A DNA stretch of 64,000 nt, taken from Aricia agestis (lineage: Eukaryota > Arthropoda > Insecta > Lepidoptera > Lycaenidae). The DNA is taken from NCBI RefSeq assembly GCF_905147365.1, contig NC_056412.1:16360001-16424000 (forward strand), written 5' to 3'. Each line of letters starts with the position of its first letter. The first letter of the stretch is position 1. Shown one piece after another: positions 1 to 11,900 of this stretch. The position numbers and the translations under genes are program-made. Under the pieces are notes generated by a model that ran no database searches, was not told the DNA's origin, and saw only the letters and a list, made by a program, of their open reading frames with translations.

Positions 1-744
1 CTAATGTCTATCGGCCGTTCCCAATATTCAATCTATCTCTGGTTTGACATACGACTGATCGCAGCTAACATTGAATTGACATAAAATATATGTCTCTAAT
101 GTCTAATGTGAGCTATTCCTATCTCTAGTAGGGCAAAACCAGAGATAGATCAAATCATAGACATAATATAATGCTAAAGACCAACAAAGAGTGCGAGAGA
201 GAAGAAAATCCTTTATGGAATTATAACAAGATGAAAAGAGAGAGGCAGTCTAATGAAAATTGTAACAACTTTTATTTGACAGGTCGTCAAAAGTCGTCAA
301 TCGTTTTTATGCCCTTTCGGTATTTGCAATTTATTATTTAAATCGTATGTTATTTTCAACAAATACTATTATATATAATAATAATAACTTGTGCTGTGAG
401 TGATTGCAGTGTAAATCATAGTAATAATCCTGAAAAATATACATTTCACCCGTAATTAATCTTCATGTCCTAATTGCTACGATGTGTTTATTTTTGCTAT
501 ATTCTGGTCTTTAGTTCTCTATTTCAAATAAAATATTGTGAATCCTCCCTTTTACTTTCATATTTTGCGTAACTAAAGGTACTGTTGTTCCTATATTACA
601 CAAATTTTGAAGAAAAATTTTTCATCAAAATTTCTTACATATACGCTAGTGCTTGAATCAAATTTATCGATATGCTTATCGATATTTTACAATAACATAA
701 ATCTAAAATAAAAATCATTTACCTTTATATATTTTATTACCTTA

Positions 745-911
745 AGCCCGGCCGCACATTATCCGAAATTTCCGATCCGAAAAATTCGGACGCCCGGCGG
801 AACGCACTCTGTTCATACATTTTGTTGTAGATCCATCATACTAAAAGAATTTCTGACGTGTCAAAATGTATGAGCGGGGCGGGGCGTCCGAAAATGTGCG
901 GCCGGACTAAA
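745..911. repeat. Small foldback MITE
   Basis: The ends TAAGCCCGGCCGCACATT and (reverse complement) TAGTCCGGCCGCACATT form near-matching inverted repeats around a GC-rich centre, unlike the AT-rich flanks. There is no coding capacity. Confidence 0.5.
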
Positions 912-1056
912 AAGGACATATTGTCTTATTTTAACTAATATAATATAGTATAGTATAATATAGCTAATATAATAAAACTACTATAATATAGAGTGACTCT
1001 AAAACTAGAGGAAGGTTTATATTTATATATCATAATCATTTGTTTTACAGATTCCC

Positions 1057-1420
1057 TCAAGATCCTCTAATAAGAGGAAAATGAATTGGGCGTGTTGGTT
1101 GGAATCCCAAGAAAAATTTTGGCTTTGGTACAAAACGTTCTTTGACTACTTTTTTAAATTTATTAATCGAAAGATTTTGAACGTTTTCTGGGACCATATG
1201 TTCCCATTTGAATATCAAGGAGTCACTTCGATTTCTCATTGTTTCCATCACCAGACCACCACTTTTGTGAACATGATACCTACTCGGAACAATACAATGT
1301 ACAGCAAAAGAAAAAATTTGAAAATCGGTTCATAAACGGCGGAGTAATCGTTGAACATACATAAAAATATATCCACAGGCGAACGTCTAGACTCCTCCTG
1401 TTTGGAAGTCGGTTCAAAAT
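1057..1420 (-). repeat. Interspersed repeat with a possible LINE-tail peptide
   Basis: The minus strand reads HMVPENVQNLSINKFKKVVK, which resembles the NLP-x-FK signature near the C-terminus of some insect reverse-transcriptase ORFs. It continues into the GAACCGATTTTCAAA and GAAGTCGGTT motifs that also occur near 52557, 12640 and 58410. It is probably a retroelement remnant; family unknown. Confidence 0.35.
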
Positions 1421-2240
1421 AATTGTAATAAAATATTATGATATTTTATAATATGTACTTAAGAATAAAATATAATATACTATGTGTGTTGTTTACTTTC
1501 AACGTTTACTTTCAATGTAAGGACTGATTTACCAGATAGATTTTACCTGAGTAATAAATAAGTAACTTTATAATGTGTTAAGTGTAAATTATTTACCCCT
1601 ATAAGAACCTCATGTCATAACATATCCGACGATTGAAAAATCATTCCAAAAGAAAATGTGTATCTACTTTTCAATCGTCACCTTTTTTTGCCAATTAAAA
1701 TTTATGATACCTAATTTGTAATACAAATCTATCAAAGTTGTATATTATTTATTTCTTATAGAAACTCAGGTAAAATAACTCGAACGGACTAAACTATCGA
1801 TAGTAAAATACTATACTATCGATAGTAAAATATACATCACTAGCACACGCACACATTGACAGATCAAAAATGGTCACGCATTTTCGAGTTGTCAGGTGGT
1901 CTTTACGACAGTATATATTATGTCTATGGATCAAATATTGGGAACGGCCGTAAATGACGTACGTAAAAATGACGTTTGAAAGTCGCCATATTGGCGCTGA
2001 TAGCAGTAGTGAGATTACTTGGAACTAATACTAGTGATGAAAATTAATAGGTAACGATTAAGCGGCCATTTGCAAGTTACAGATTTAGTTCTCTTTCTCC
2101 GCATTGGGGGCGCTGATTCCGCTTCAAATAGGCACAAAATGCAGGTGGGTATCATAAGTCCAGCGTACTTGTATTATGGAGGTCAGTGTCGGTCGTGGTC
2201 GCTTGATGCAAAGATAGGAAAGCTACCTTCAGATTGTAAT

Positions 2241-2490
2241 GTTAAGTACTCACATACGGTTTTGCTCGATCGAGCAATCACGTAGAGTAAAAACCACGGC
2301 TCGGGCTTTCGTCCACACATTCAGCATTGCTCGATAGTTATACTCCAAATCGAAGGAAATTAGATATATTTAATTCCATCGAGCCGGCTCGATGCGAGCC
2401 TTCGAGCTGTAAGTTTTGCGGCCCACACTGTGGGTTTTGCTCGATTTGGAGTAAAACTATCGAGTAAAACCGTATGTGAGTACTTAGCGT
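2241..2490. repeat. Foldback MITE next to PWP2 exon A
   Basis: AAGTACTCACATACGGTTTT at the left is matched in inverted orientation by AAAACCGTATGTGAGTACTT at the right. Inner CTCGAT motifs recur on both arms. There are no ORFs. It ends about 40 bp before the acceptor of PWP2 exon A. Confidence 0.6.
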
Positions 2491-2528
2491 AAAATTTGTA
2501 TAGAAAACTTACAGCTTTTTCTCAACAG

Positions 2529-2677
2529 GCCGTACCGTCTAGAGAGCGGTAGTACACCCGCCGCGGTGAAGTCCCGACTTCGTGCCGGTCAGTGGGGCGG
2601 AGCCCTATCCGGAGCCCTGCAGCTCAACGACCATGAACTAGTGCGGGCGTGCGTTGAGGCAGTGCCGCCGGGAGACA
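2529..2677 (+). CDS. PWP2: PWP2 exon A (third from last)
   Basis: The acceptor is TTTTCTCAACAG just before 2529 and the donor is A|GTGAGT after 2677. The exon starts with one base of a split codon, then reads PYRLESGSTPAAVKSRL and ALQLNDHELVRACVEAVPPG, and leaves one base (A) that pairs with TC of the next exon to make Ile. GC content is clearly higher than the surrounding repeats. Without splicing the frame would stop soon after at TGA. Confidence 0.8.
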
Positions 2678-2907
2678 GTGAGTATTGTGGCACTTGAGTG
2701 ACTTTGTGACGAGGATGACACAAATAATAAGTTTATTTCTCCCAAAAAATTACATATTATGCAATTTGTGGGAGACATGGAGCCCAAACTAAGCCAAGGC
2801 CTGTATATTGGTACCCCAGGCCCCCCCTCACAAACAAAGGAGTAACAAAGTAACAACTAAATAATATTATTATATTCTATAGCAATTTATTCTTACATTT
2901 AACTTAA

Positions 2908-2943
<36 letters not shown>

Positions 2944-5900
2944 GCGTGTGTGTGAGTGTGTAAAAAATTTTAGGGATATGAGATAATTTAACCGACATCA
3001 CAAAAATGAGGTTATCAATTTGATATGTATGTAATAGCTCAACTTAGGGAATGATGCAAGTTTCACCAAAATCGGTGTAGTTTTTGAGATAGTGAATTTA
3101 AATTCTCTATTACGTACAATTTTTGAAGTCGGTTTTATCTTTTTTATGTTATTTATTTTTGTCGATATAATACATTTTCCGTGTCTTCGTAACTTAAACC
3201 TGTTAACCAAGTTATTAGTTTTAATTTACATTTTAATTTATTTTCATGATATATTGAAAGTATATTATTAATTTTATTGTATAAGAATGTACCAAGGAAG
3301 CAAAAGAATCTTTGTGCAAAAGTGGTTTTAAAGATATCAACAGGGCAAATCTTTAATTTTCGGCGATTGGCTTGTTTTAGTGACTTGTCGTAGTCTAGAG
3401 TAGTATGTTTTTTAATTATAGTTCCTAAAATAAACAACTGGCGTACGGTTAAAACTCTACATTTTTTATATAACTCAGTTGTCGGGTATAGCCTTGGCAA
3501 ATTCCAACCTACTTTTAGTATACACCTCTGGGATCTTTCTAGGCGCAACAATTTGGTTTTCGGAATGCCACCCCAAATAACTATACAGTAGGAAATGAGA
3601 GATTGGACGAGAGCTAGATATATTTTTCTAATGAGAATTTCATCACAAATGTGTCTGATTCTATAAAATAAAAATGATAGTTTACGGACTTTTTTAACAA
3701 TAGTGCTAATGTGGCTATCGAATGACATTTTATTGTCAATTAAAATTCCTAAATACTTAACGCTCTCAGTGCGCGCTAGAGGCAGGCATGAACAATCATA
3801 TTTTGTGGATTCTCCAGAACACGAATGTACTATTAAATTTAGGCAGGGTGGGGGTTGCGTTGCTCCAGTTAGGGAAAAACAAATAAAGTTTGTCTTGTCT
3901 ACGTTTAGTGTAAGGTAGTTGCTGTTAAGCCACTTTGTGACTTTATTAAGGCCTAGCTGAGCGGCGTGAAATGTTTCCTCCCATGAGTCAGTTTGAAAGA
4001 GAAGAGCTGTATCGTCGGCATAGGTGAAAATTCTTCCATGAGGTAGGGCTAATTTACAAAGATTATTAATATAAATGAGGAATAGGGTTGGGCCCAGGAT
4101 ACTACCCTGCGGGACACCATATTCAATGGGAAGCTCATCACTTATAGTTTCTCCAATCCTGACTCTTTGACGTCTGTTCGTGAGGTAGCTATGAAAAAGC
4201 GTAAGTTGGGTACCTCTAACTCCAATTTTATCGAGTTTCGATACTAGGATGGGTATGGAGACCGTGTCGAAAGCCTTGGCCAGATCCAAGAAGATGCCAA
4301 GAACTTTGAGTTTCTTATCTAACCCTTTCACAATAAAATCTGTTAAATCATGCACAGCATCAGTAGTCGATATACCTGCTCTAAAACCGTATTGGGATTG
4401 GGAGAGAATTTTATTTTTGTTTATAAAGCTAATGAGTCTATTGTTTAAAAGTCTTTCTAAAATTTTTGACATCGCAGGAAGGATGGCTATTGGTCTGTAG
4501 TTTTCGACACGGTCTCGAGACCCACTCTTGTGGATTGGGATGATTTCAGCTAACTTAAATGAATCGGGAAAGACACCATTTGAAAGGGACAAGTTAAAAA
4601 TGTGGACTAGGGAGGGAATGAAAATATGTGAAATTTTTTTTAGTACAAAACTTGGTATACCATCATGTCCGGTAGCAGAGTCTGGGCGTAATGAAGATAA
4701 AATCGATTTCACTTCTTCTTCTGAGGTAGGTAACAAAAAGAGAGAATTACAGTTTGAAGGACTATCATCAATTGTGGGTTGGGGTTTTTCCTGGATTTTA
4801 CTTGCTAGAGTTGCGCCTACTTGAACAAAATATGAATTAATTTTGTTAATGTCTTCCTTACTATTACTTTTAAGAAGTTCCATGGGTGCGCTCTTGTCTT
4901 TCTCGGTAAAAGTAGTTTTTCGAATCGCGTTCCATACTAGTCTATTGTTTTTACCTGCACTGTGAAATTGACTTTTATCAAACTCTTTTTTAACATTTTT
5001 TAAAATTCTATTGCAAAAGTTTCTGTACCTCATATAGGATATTTTAATTATTTCATTATTTATATCTTTTTTAAGTTTTTTATGTAGGGCATCTCTAGTT
5101 TTAATGCACCGTAACAGTCCAGGTGTCATCCAGGGTTTTATAAGATTTTTACGATTAGATATTGTTTTAATTATTGAATTGGAAGCAATGGCAGTTTTTA
5201 TTATATTTTCGAAAATTGAAAGTGATTGGTTAACGTCTAGGGATTGGAAAACAGGATCAAAGTTTTGTCGTTTGAGGTCAGATTCAAGATTTTCAAAGTT
5301 TGTAACTACCTTATTTTTACGAACTTTGATTTTATGAGCACATTTTTCAATAAAAGCAATAACACTGTCGTGGTCTGTTATAGAAGTATCCGCTACGTAA
5401 CATCCAGCCGGTCTCCTGGTTTTTAAAATAATGTGGTCGAGGCAAGATGTACCACCTCGTGTAGGTAGCGTGTGGCCTGGTAGCATACCGTGACTTGATA
5501 ACATGTCAAGATATTCATCTGCACGGGGATCTGTGGATGAGTCTGCAATATTAATATTTATGTCGCCCACTAACAGGACGGTTTTATATGATTTTAATTT
5601 TTGTAGAATTTGGTTCAAAGAGTTAAGAAATTCCTGAATGTTGTACACAGAAGGTGAACGATACACGGCCACGATAGCTGTTTCATCCAAGGTAAGAACA
5701 AGACAGTTTGCATTTGTTAATATTGGTTCCTGTATTGCCATAGTGAGGTTTTTGTTATAATAGACTGTGACTCCATCATTTTGTAGATAATTGTGGTTGG
5801 TTGTGATACATCTATATCCTTCTAGTGAGGGAACAAACGGACATTGGGGCAAGCGACACTCAGTAAGTATTACAATATCCCATGGGATATTGGTTTTAGA

Positions 5901-8900
5901 TAGCAGAATTTGTAATTCATTAAAGTTCGCATTGATACTTCTAATATTCTGTGTTAATAGAGATAATGAGTTTGAGTGCTTTATAAAAAGATCCCTGCAG
6001 GCCTCTATTGAGCATGTATTGGAGTCGGAAACTTTGATTCTGTCTATTTCGTTTTGTATGTTAGTGTTATTAATATTATCGAATTTTAATAAATATTACA
6101 ATAACTGAACGCAAACATCATCTGAAAGTTACATAATTTTTTATTTAAATAAACTCGAGACCATCTAGTCATATCTTGCCCAAGAAGTGCCAAAAGAGTT
6201 GCGAAGGTTTGCCCATGATTAATTAATATTAAGGTTAAAAAGTGCAAGAATTTAACAATTATTATTACTAAGCTTCTTTGGTATAAACACTGTCTAATAA
6301 GATCTGAAATAGTTAGAAGTACAATTTTTGTATATTTCAATGCAACAGAAATTAGTTTGTGAAAAGTACTAACGTAGTTCAAAACAATTACATTGACAGT
6401 CGAATGCAGTATTTCATGAGGTATTAATATTAAGTGTAGAATTTTTTGTATAAATAAACTAGGTTTGTGTATAACTAGGCAGTGTATAACGAAATTTATA
6501 GCTATTATAAGCATTAAAAAAACAAATTTCATATATTTTGGTAAAACTAAAATCATTTTATATCTAAAACTTATGTAGTATAATGAATAAAGAATAGAAA
6601 ACGAACTATTACATAAAAAAAGACAATTGGTGCATGCTAACCTTGCCAGTCATTTTGAGTGTGTGGAGTTAATTTTGAGGTCCGATTCTGAGTAGATTTT
6701 TAATATTTTAGCTCCTTCTGTTTCTCTTAGGTGTACGGTTCCATTTAATGTCCAGCAGAATTTATATTTATTTTTGGACGCGAAATCACGCGCCATTCTG
6801 AATAATTTTCTAGTTTTAGGAGTTAGGGATTCCGAAATGAATATACGGTTAGCAGGGCCATCTATCTGCAGGTGCTTGGTGTTCAGTCGGTTGGCCGGAA
6901 ATTGATTATTAAACTTCTTCACTCCCGCCATTAACTCTTGTTTATACTTGGTGTTAACAAAATCTACAATAATTGGCATGTTGGACTGATTTTTAGTGTT
7001 AATTCTGTATATATTTTTAATTTTGTCTTGGTTTATGTCCACCCCTATCGTTGTACATATATCTTCGAAGCATTTGTGTAGTTCTTGTTTAGTTTCTAAG
7101 TCAGCGGTTTTAGGGATGCATCGTATTTCGACCTCGCATGACTTCATGTTCTTTTCCAACTGATCTATTTTATTTTCAAGAAAATTAACGTACTTCCAAA
7201 TTTCTTTATTTTCGCTTTTGTAGCTATCTAGTTCTTCGCGCATTTCGTCATATTTTTTTCCCAAAAAATCAAGTGAACTGATCATCTCTTCATTTTGTTG
7301 TTTAATTTCAATGATAGAATTTTGAATAATTGTCAACTTTTTATCTTGCAATTCTGTGAAATTTTCAAACATTCTCTTCATTTGTTCCATGCATGAGGTC
7401 ATAAGACTTTCCTCTTCGCTCATAAACTTGCGCTTGTTTCGCTGTGGGATGTTGTCTAGCGCGGAGTCTGATCCCGCGTGTTGAAGCGGTATAGACGGTT
7501 GGGCGAGCAAGACGCTTGAGGTGGAGGGGCTAGGAGACGGGGCTTGAGTTGCGGGCGGTGGAGTACGCTTGAGCGGCATGGTAAAAAGTACTAGGCTCAC
7601 AGAACTCAATAGAAGTCCTGCAAGGGGCACGTAGCCGATGTCACGTTTCGTAGCAGACGTAGCGGATCGTAGCACAGCTGTGACTCTTCTGTAGCACAGA
7701 TACACGTCGTGATTACTCCTGAGCCGTTATGCACTCCTATTATTTTGCTTTGAATTATTGGCGTAAAAATTAGATTTTACATAATATTTAAATACTTTTA
7801 TTGCGAATACTATAAACGCGTGCACTCGACTTGCTGTCCGGAGGGGAAGGGGGAATTCAACACACAAATGACTTACTCTAGTTTTCATTAGGGCCATTTG
7901 CAATGATACTGATAAAGGGACACCACGAATAAGCTGTCACTTTTGTGACACTTTGTGTAAGTTTGCTACCCGAGGGCTTGGAAGTTGTATCTGATGACAA
8001 CTAGTTTTTATTATGGCATGCAATGATATTTACAAGAGGCACGTCCTGAATAGGTGTCTCTATTGTGACACTGTGTAAGTGCCTAATACAATATGTGCCT
8101 CCATCTCTGCCGTGGTATGACTATAATGCCGTTAACTACCAAAACCTACTTTTGAGTTATGAGTAAAAAACGCGGTAAAACTTTAAACCTATGTAACTCC
8201 TCAATGACAAAACCGATTTGAGATTGAAAAGCACCAGAACATACATAAAAGAGATACTTATTATCTATTAATATGCGATCTTCTAGAATTTATTTATGAA
8301 TAAAAAAAAACCGTTTTTCGTTTTAGTTCAACATTAATGTTTCTTTCTTTCATCTATAATTTGACTTAAATGCCGTTACGTATACCTTAACGGCATTTTA
8401 GTGTTTCTATTCCTAATAAAAACGTTGTCTATTAAAACACTACAAACATTTTCTCATATGTTTAGCTAAAATGTCGTTATAGTACATAACCCTGATTTAG
8501 CTTAATATCAAGTAATACAGAACTAACTTATGTTAGTCTTTAGTGCTGTTATTGGTATTTTACCGCATTTAAGTCTAGTAAACTACAAAATGTATATGAA
8601 TAACTCCACTCATTGTTCCGCTAAAACGCCGTTACACTATTTACTTTATACGTTAACGGCGTTATTGCGACAAAAAGCGAAAAATATTGCATTGTGATAT
8701 TTAACTATACGGAGTTAAAGTATTAAATAGGGATCATATTTTGTAATAAATTAAAACCCATCCACCCACCCATTGAGCATCTTAGATAGCTCTATAGTAT
8801 ATCTGGGAGCATGGCAGTGCTCCAGCCAAGCTGTTTAGCAAAGGCACGGCCGTAGCATACTTTTCTCGAAGCGGCTTTTTCACACCCTCTTTATCTTCGA

Positions 8901-11900
8901 TGTTAACAAAGCTAGGGATTTAGAATTTCGGTGACTAGGAGCAAGTATTAAAACTAGCTTAACCTCCAAATTACATAACATTTCGATAATAGTTTAATAG
9001 TTACGGATGATCAAATTTACTACATTTTGTCACTCACTGTCTGACAGATCATCAAAATTCTAAGGTAGAAGTACCTTAGAATTTTGATGACTTAGATTTG
9101 CAGACTTAGAACCTTGAAATTTGGCAACAAGGTAGGTCGTTATCCACAGTGAAAGGAAAAATTATGAAACTGGCCAAGTGCGAGTCGGACTGGCGTACAT
9201 AGGGTTCCGTACCGTAAATTTGTATGGGAGCCCCCCTTAAATCACAAGTTTATGTACTTTTTATTACTTATTATTAAAATGGAAATACAATTAAGTATTT
9301 TCTGAAATTTTAAAAAACCTTTTACCATTATGGATATAGAGCAAAAAAGGGCAAAAAACGTGTTTGTTGTATGAGACCCCCTATTAATCATTTATTTTAT
9401 TTTAGTTGGACTATTAGCTTTTATAGCGACAACAAAAGTACATAATTTGTAAAAAAATTAAAATATCTAGCTATTGCGGTTCTCGAGATCTAGCCTCGTG
9501 ACACACGGACGGACGACAGACAGACAGCGAAGTCTAGACTCATTAGGAATAGGCTCCCGTTTTCATCCTTTGGGCAAGGAAACCTAAAAACTGAAAAGTA
9601 TAATATGACTTTATTAAATAAAAGAACAGATTTTTATGTTTGTGGCTTTGCAAGAACATTAAAAATGAGTTTCGACTTCATAATAATTATTTTACGTACA
9701 AAAGGAAAAATAGTGAACAAAGTTAACAATGAAACTATGATAATTAAATTCGATTAAATCTCAAATCAGAACTGCGAATTACGATGTACACTCCATACTC
9801 GCTCGATAGATGGTGTAGCACTCCCTTTATATCGCGGTATTGTTTGTTTGCGGAGTATAATTATTATGGTTTAAAAAAATCTGGAATAGGTTGTAATACT
9901 CAATCGAAAGTAACATCGATGCACGAATAACCTCCTGAAAGTTCAAAAGTTGTTGGGCTATCGTCATAGAATTTGTATTTTGTAGAAGTACCTATAACCT
10001 GTTATTATCAATTATTAATTTTACGACCTAGAATATATACCAAGAGACAGAGAATGAGTGCTAAGCTAAGTACAGAAAAGTTTTAACGTGACCTGAAAAG
10101 AAAAGAAATGAAATCCCACCAAAACATTAAATGTAAAAAGGAGCCAAGCAAAATATTGCATAGCCATGCAATATATCTATCATAAAAAGTTTTCAGATCA
10201 CATTCAAGCCAAGCCTTCGACTTATTTTGTAATTTAAATCAACATTCAGTGAATTTATTAATAGTTTTCTTTATTTTATAATTATTATAGTGGCTTGGCA
10301 ATGAGCTCTAGAGAAATCATCAGCGACTGATTGGATTTATTGGGTACCATCGTCCACATGCGTCATTACATACTAAAAAACACTTTACGCTTGCCGTTTT
10401 TGCAAGTATGAACTACCCCAAATATGAAGTTTTATATTTGTTTTTCTTGTGCTCATTGCCGAGCCACTATAATAATTATAAAATAAAGAAAACTCTTGTG
10501 ATAAATGCACTTAATGTTGATTTAAATTACAAAATAAGTTGAAGGCTTGACTTGAATGTGATCTGAAAACTTTTTACGATAAATATATTGCATGGCTATG
10601 CAATATTTTGCTTGGCTCCTTTTTACATTTAATGTTTTGGTGGGATTATACTTACAACTAATTTGTATGGACGTTTAGCTCAGTGTACTTAATACAAATA
10701 TCACATTAATTAGGTGGGTAAGAGGCACGATAACATTTCTACATAATAATATTATAATTATTGCATGCTCTTAAGACGGCCGTTTTTAAGTCTTTGTGTC
10801 TCAAATAAAAACAACACAACTAAATAAAATTAAACTTAATGAAACTACAAAATACAAATCAAATCAAATGTTATTTTTAACTTAAAATTAAATTTTGAAC
10901 CGACTTCAAAAAAGGAGGTTATCAATTCGACGCGTACAATGTACATGTATGTAATATTTCCAGAACTGCCCAGTTTTTGTATAGTATAAAATATTATATC
11001 AATCTATGACAGCTTCTGAACAGATGTGCCAAATTTCAAAAGTGTATGTATGTATGTATGTATGTATGTATGTATGTATGTATGTATGTATGTATGTATG
11101 TATGTATGTATGTATGTATGTATGTATGTATGTATGTATGTATGTATGTTTTTATGTTTGTGCACGCATATCTCCGGAACCAGAAGTCCGATTTTAGTGA
11201 TTCTTTTTTTATTCTAGTAGGTATTGTTCAACTTGGTTTATTATTATTATTAGGAATACTGCAAGTTTTTTTTTTGAGATAGGGAATTTTAATTCTTAAT
11301 TACGTAAGCGCATTGGGTAAGCGCCTGCGACGCACTGAAATCTGAATACTGATTTCACCCCTGACCCCTGACCGCGGAAGTAGGATCTCACCGGGCGAGA
11401 TTATTTAACGGCATTATAGCGCATTATTGTGAGATAGCGACACTTAAATCTAATATTTAATTTAAAACATGTTTTATTTTGCTTTATAAATGCCGTTACT
11501 GGCCCGTAGCGTTCATTGAGTAAAAATATAAATGTACTAAATGCTAAGCTATAATGCCGTTAAGACTCGTTAGTCACATTTAAGTCTAATTTTTTCACTT
11601 TACGGCATTATTGTTTAGCAAACATAAAATCCTGCATTAAAAAAGAGTTACAATAAAATAGTTAAAGTACTTTAATCACTTTACAGTGTACAAAATACCG
11701 TATAACGGCAATCTAGTGAAACAATCACAAGAAAAGAGTATAATAAAAATACAAGTTAATAAACATTAGCGGCTATATTGACTCCCAATATGACTTAACG
11801 TCATTTAAGTGTATTACATGCGCAAAAAAGGGTAATATAACGGCATTTTCATTAATATTATTTCCGAAACTATTCAACTTATCAAAAAACCGCTTATGTA

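Larger units (their letters stand above)
12..1950. mobile_element. Candidate DNA element with 26-bp inverted ends
   Basis: CGGCCGTTCCCAATATT at 12-28 is matched in reverse complement at 1934-1950, and the similarity runs about 26 bp. No transposase was recognised between the ends and no convincing target duplication was seen, so the two ends could also be separate copies. The inside is AT-rich and holds a smaller foldback (745-911) and a diverged repeat (about 1240-1420). Confidence 0.4.
3153..7735 (-). mobile_element. Near full-length non-LTR retrotransposon (jockey/CR1 group)
   Basis: ORF1 (nucleic-acid-binding) and ORF2 (endonuclease plus reverse transcriptase) lie in order on the minus strand, antisense to PWP2 and inside its intron. 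Both ORFs are free of stop codons over their recognisable domains. A GC-richer leader of about 150 bp precedes ORF1, so 7735 is an estimate of the 5' end. No clean poly(A) or target duplication was identified, and the 3' end merges into a repeat near 3000. Confidence 0.8.

Noticed and set aside
2070..2285. Possible additional PWP2 exon or first exon ending at CAG|GTGGGT near 2142
   Set aside because: A donor-like site exists, but the translation does not resemble PWP2 and no acceptor or frame fits exon A.
11006..11282. Three overlapping ORFs of repeated Met-Tyr-Val-Cys
   Set aside because: They are artefacts of the TGTA tetranucleotide array.
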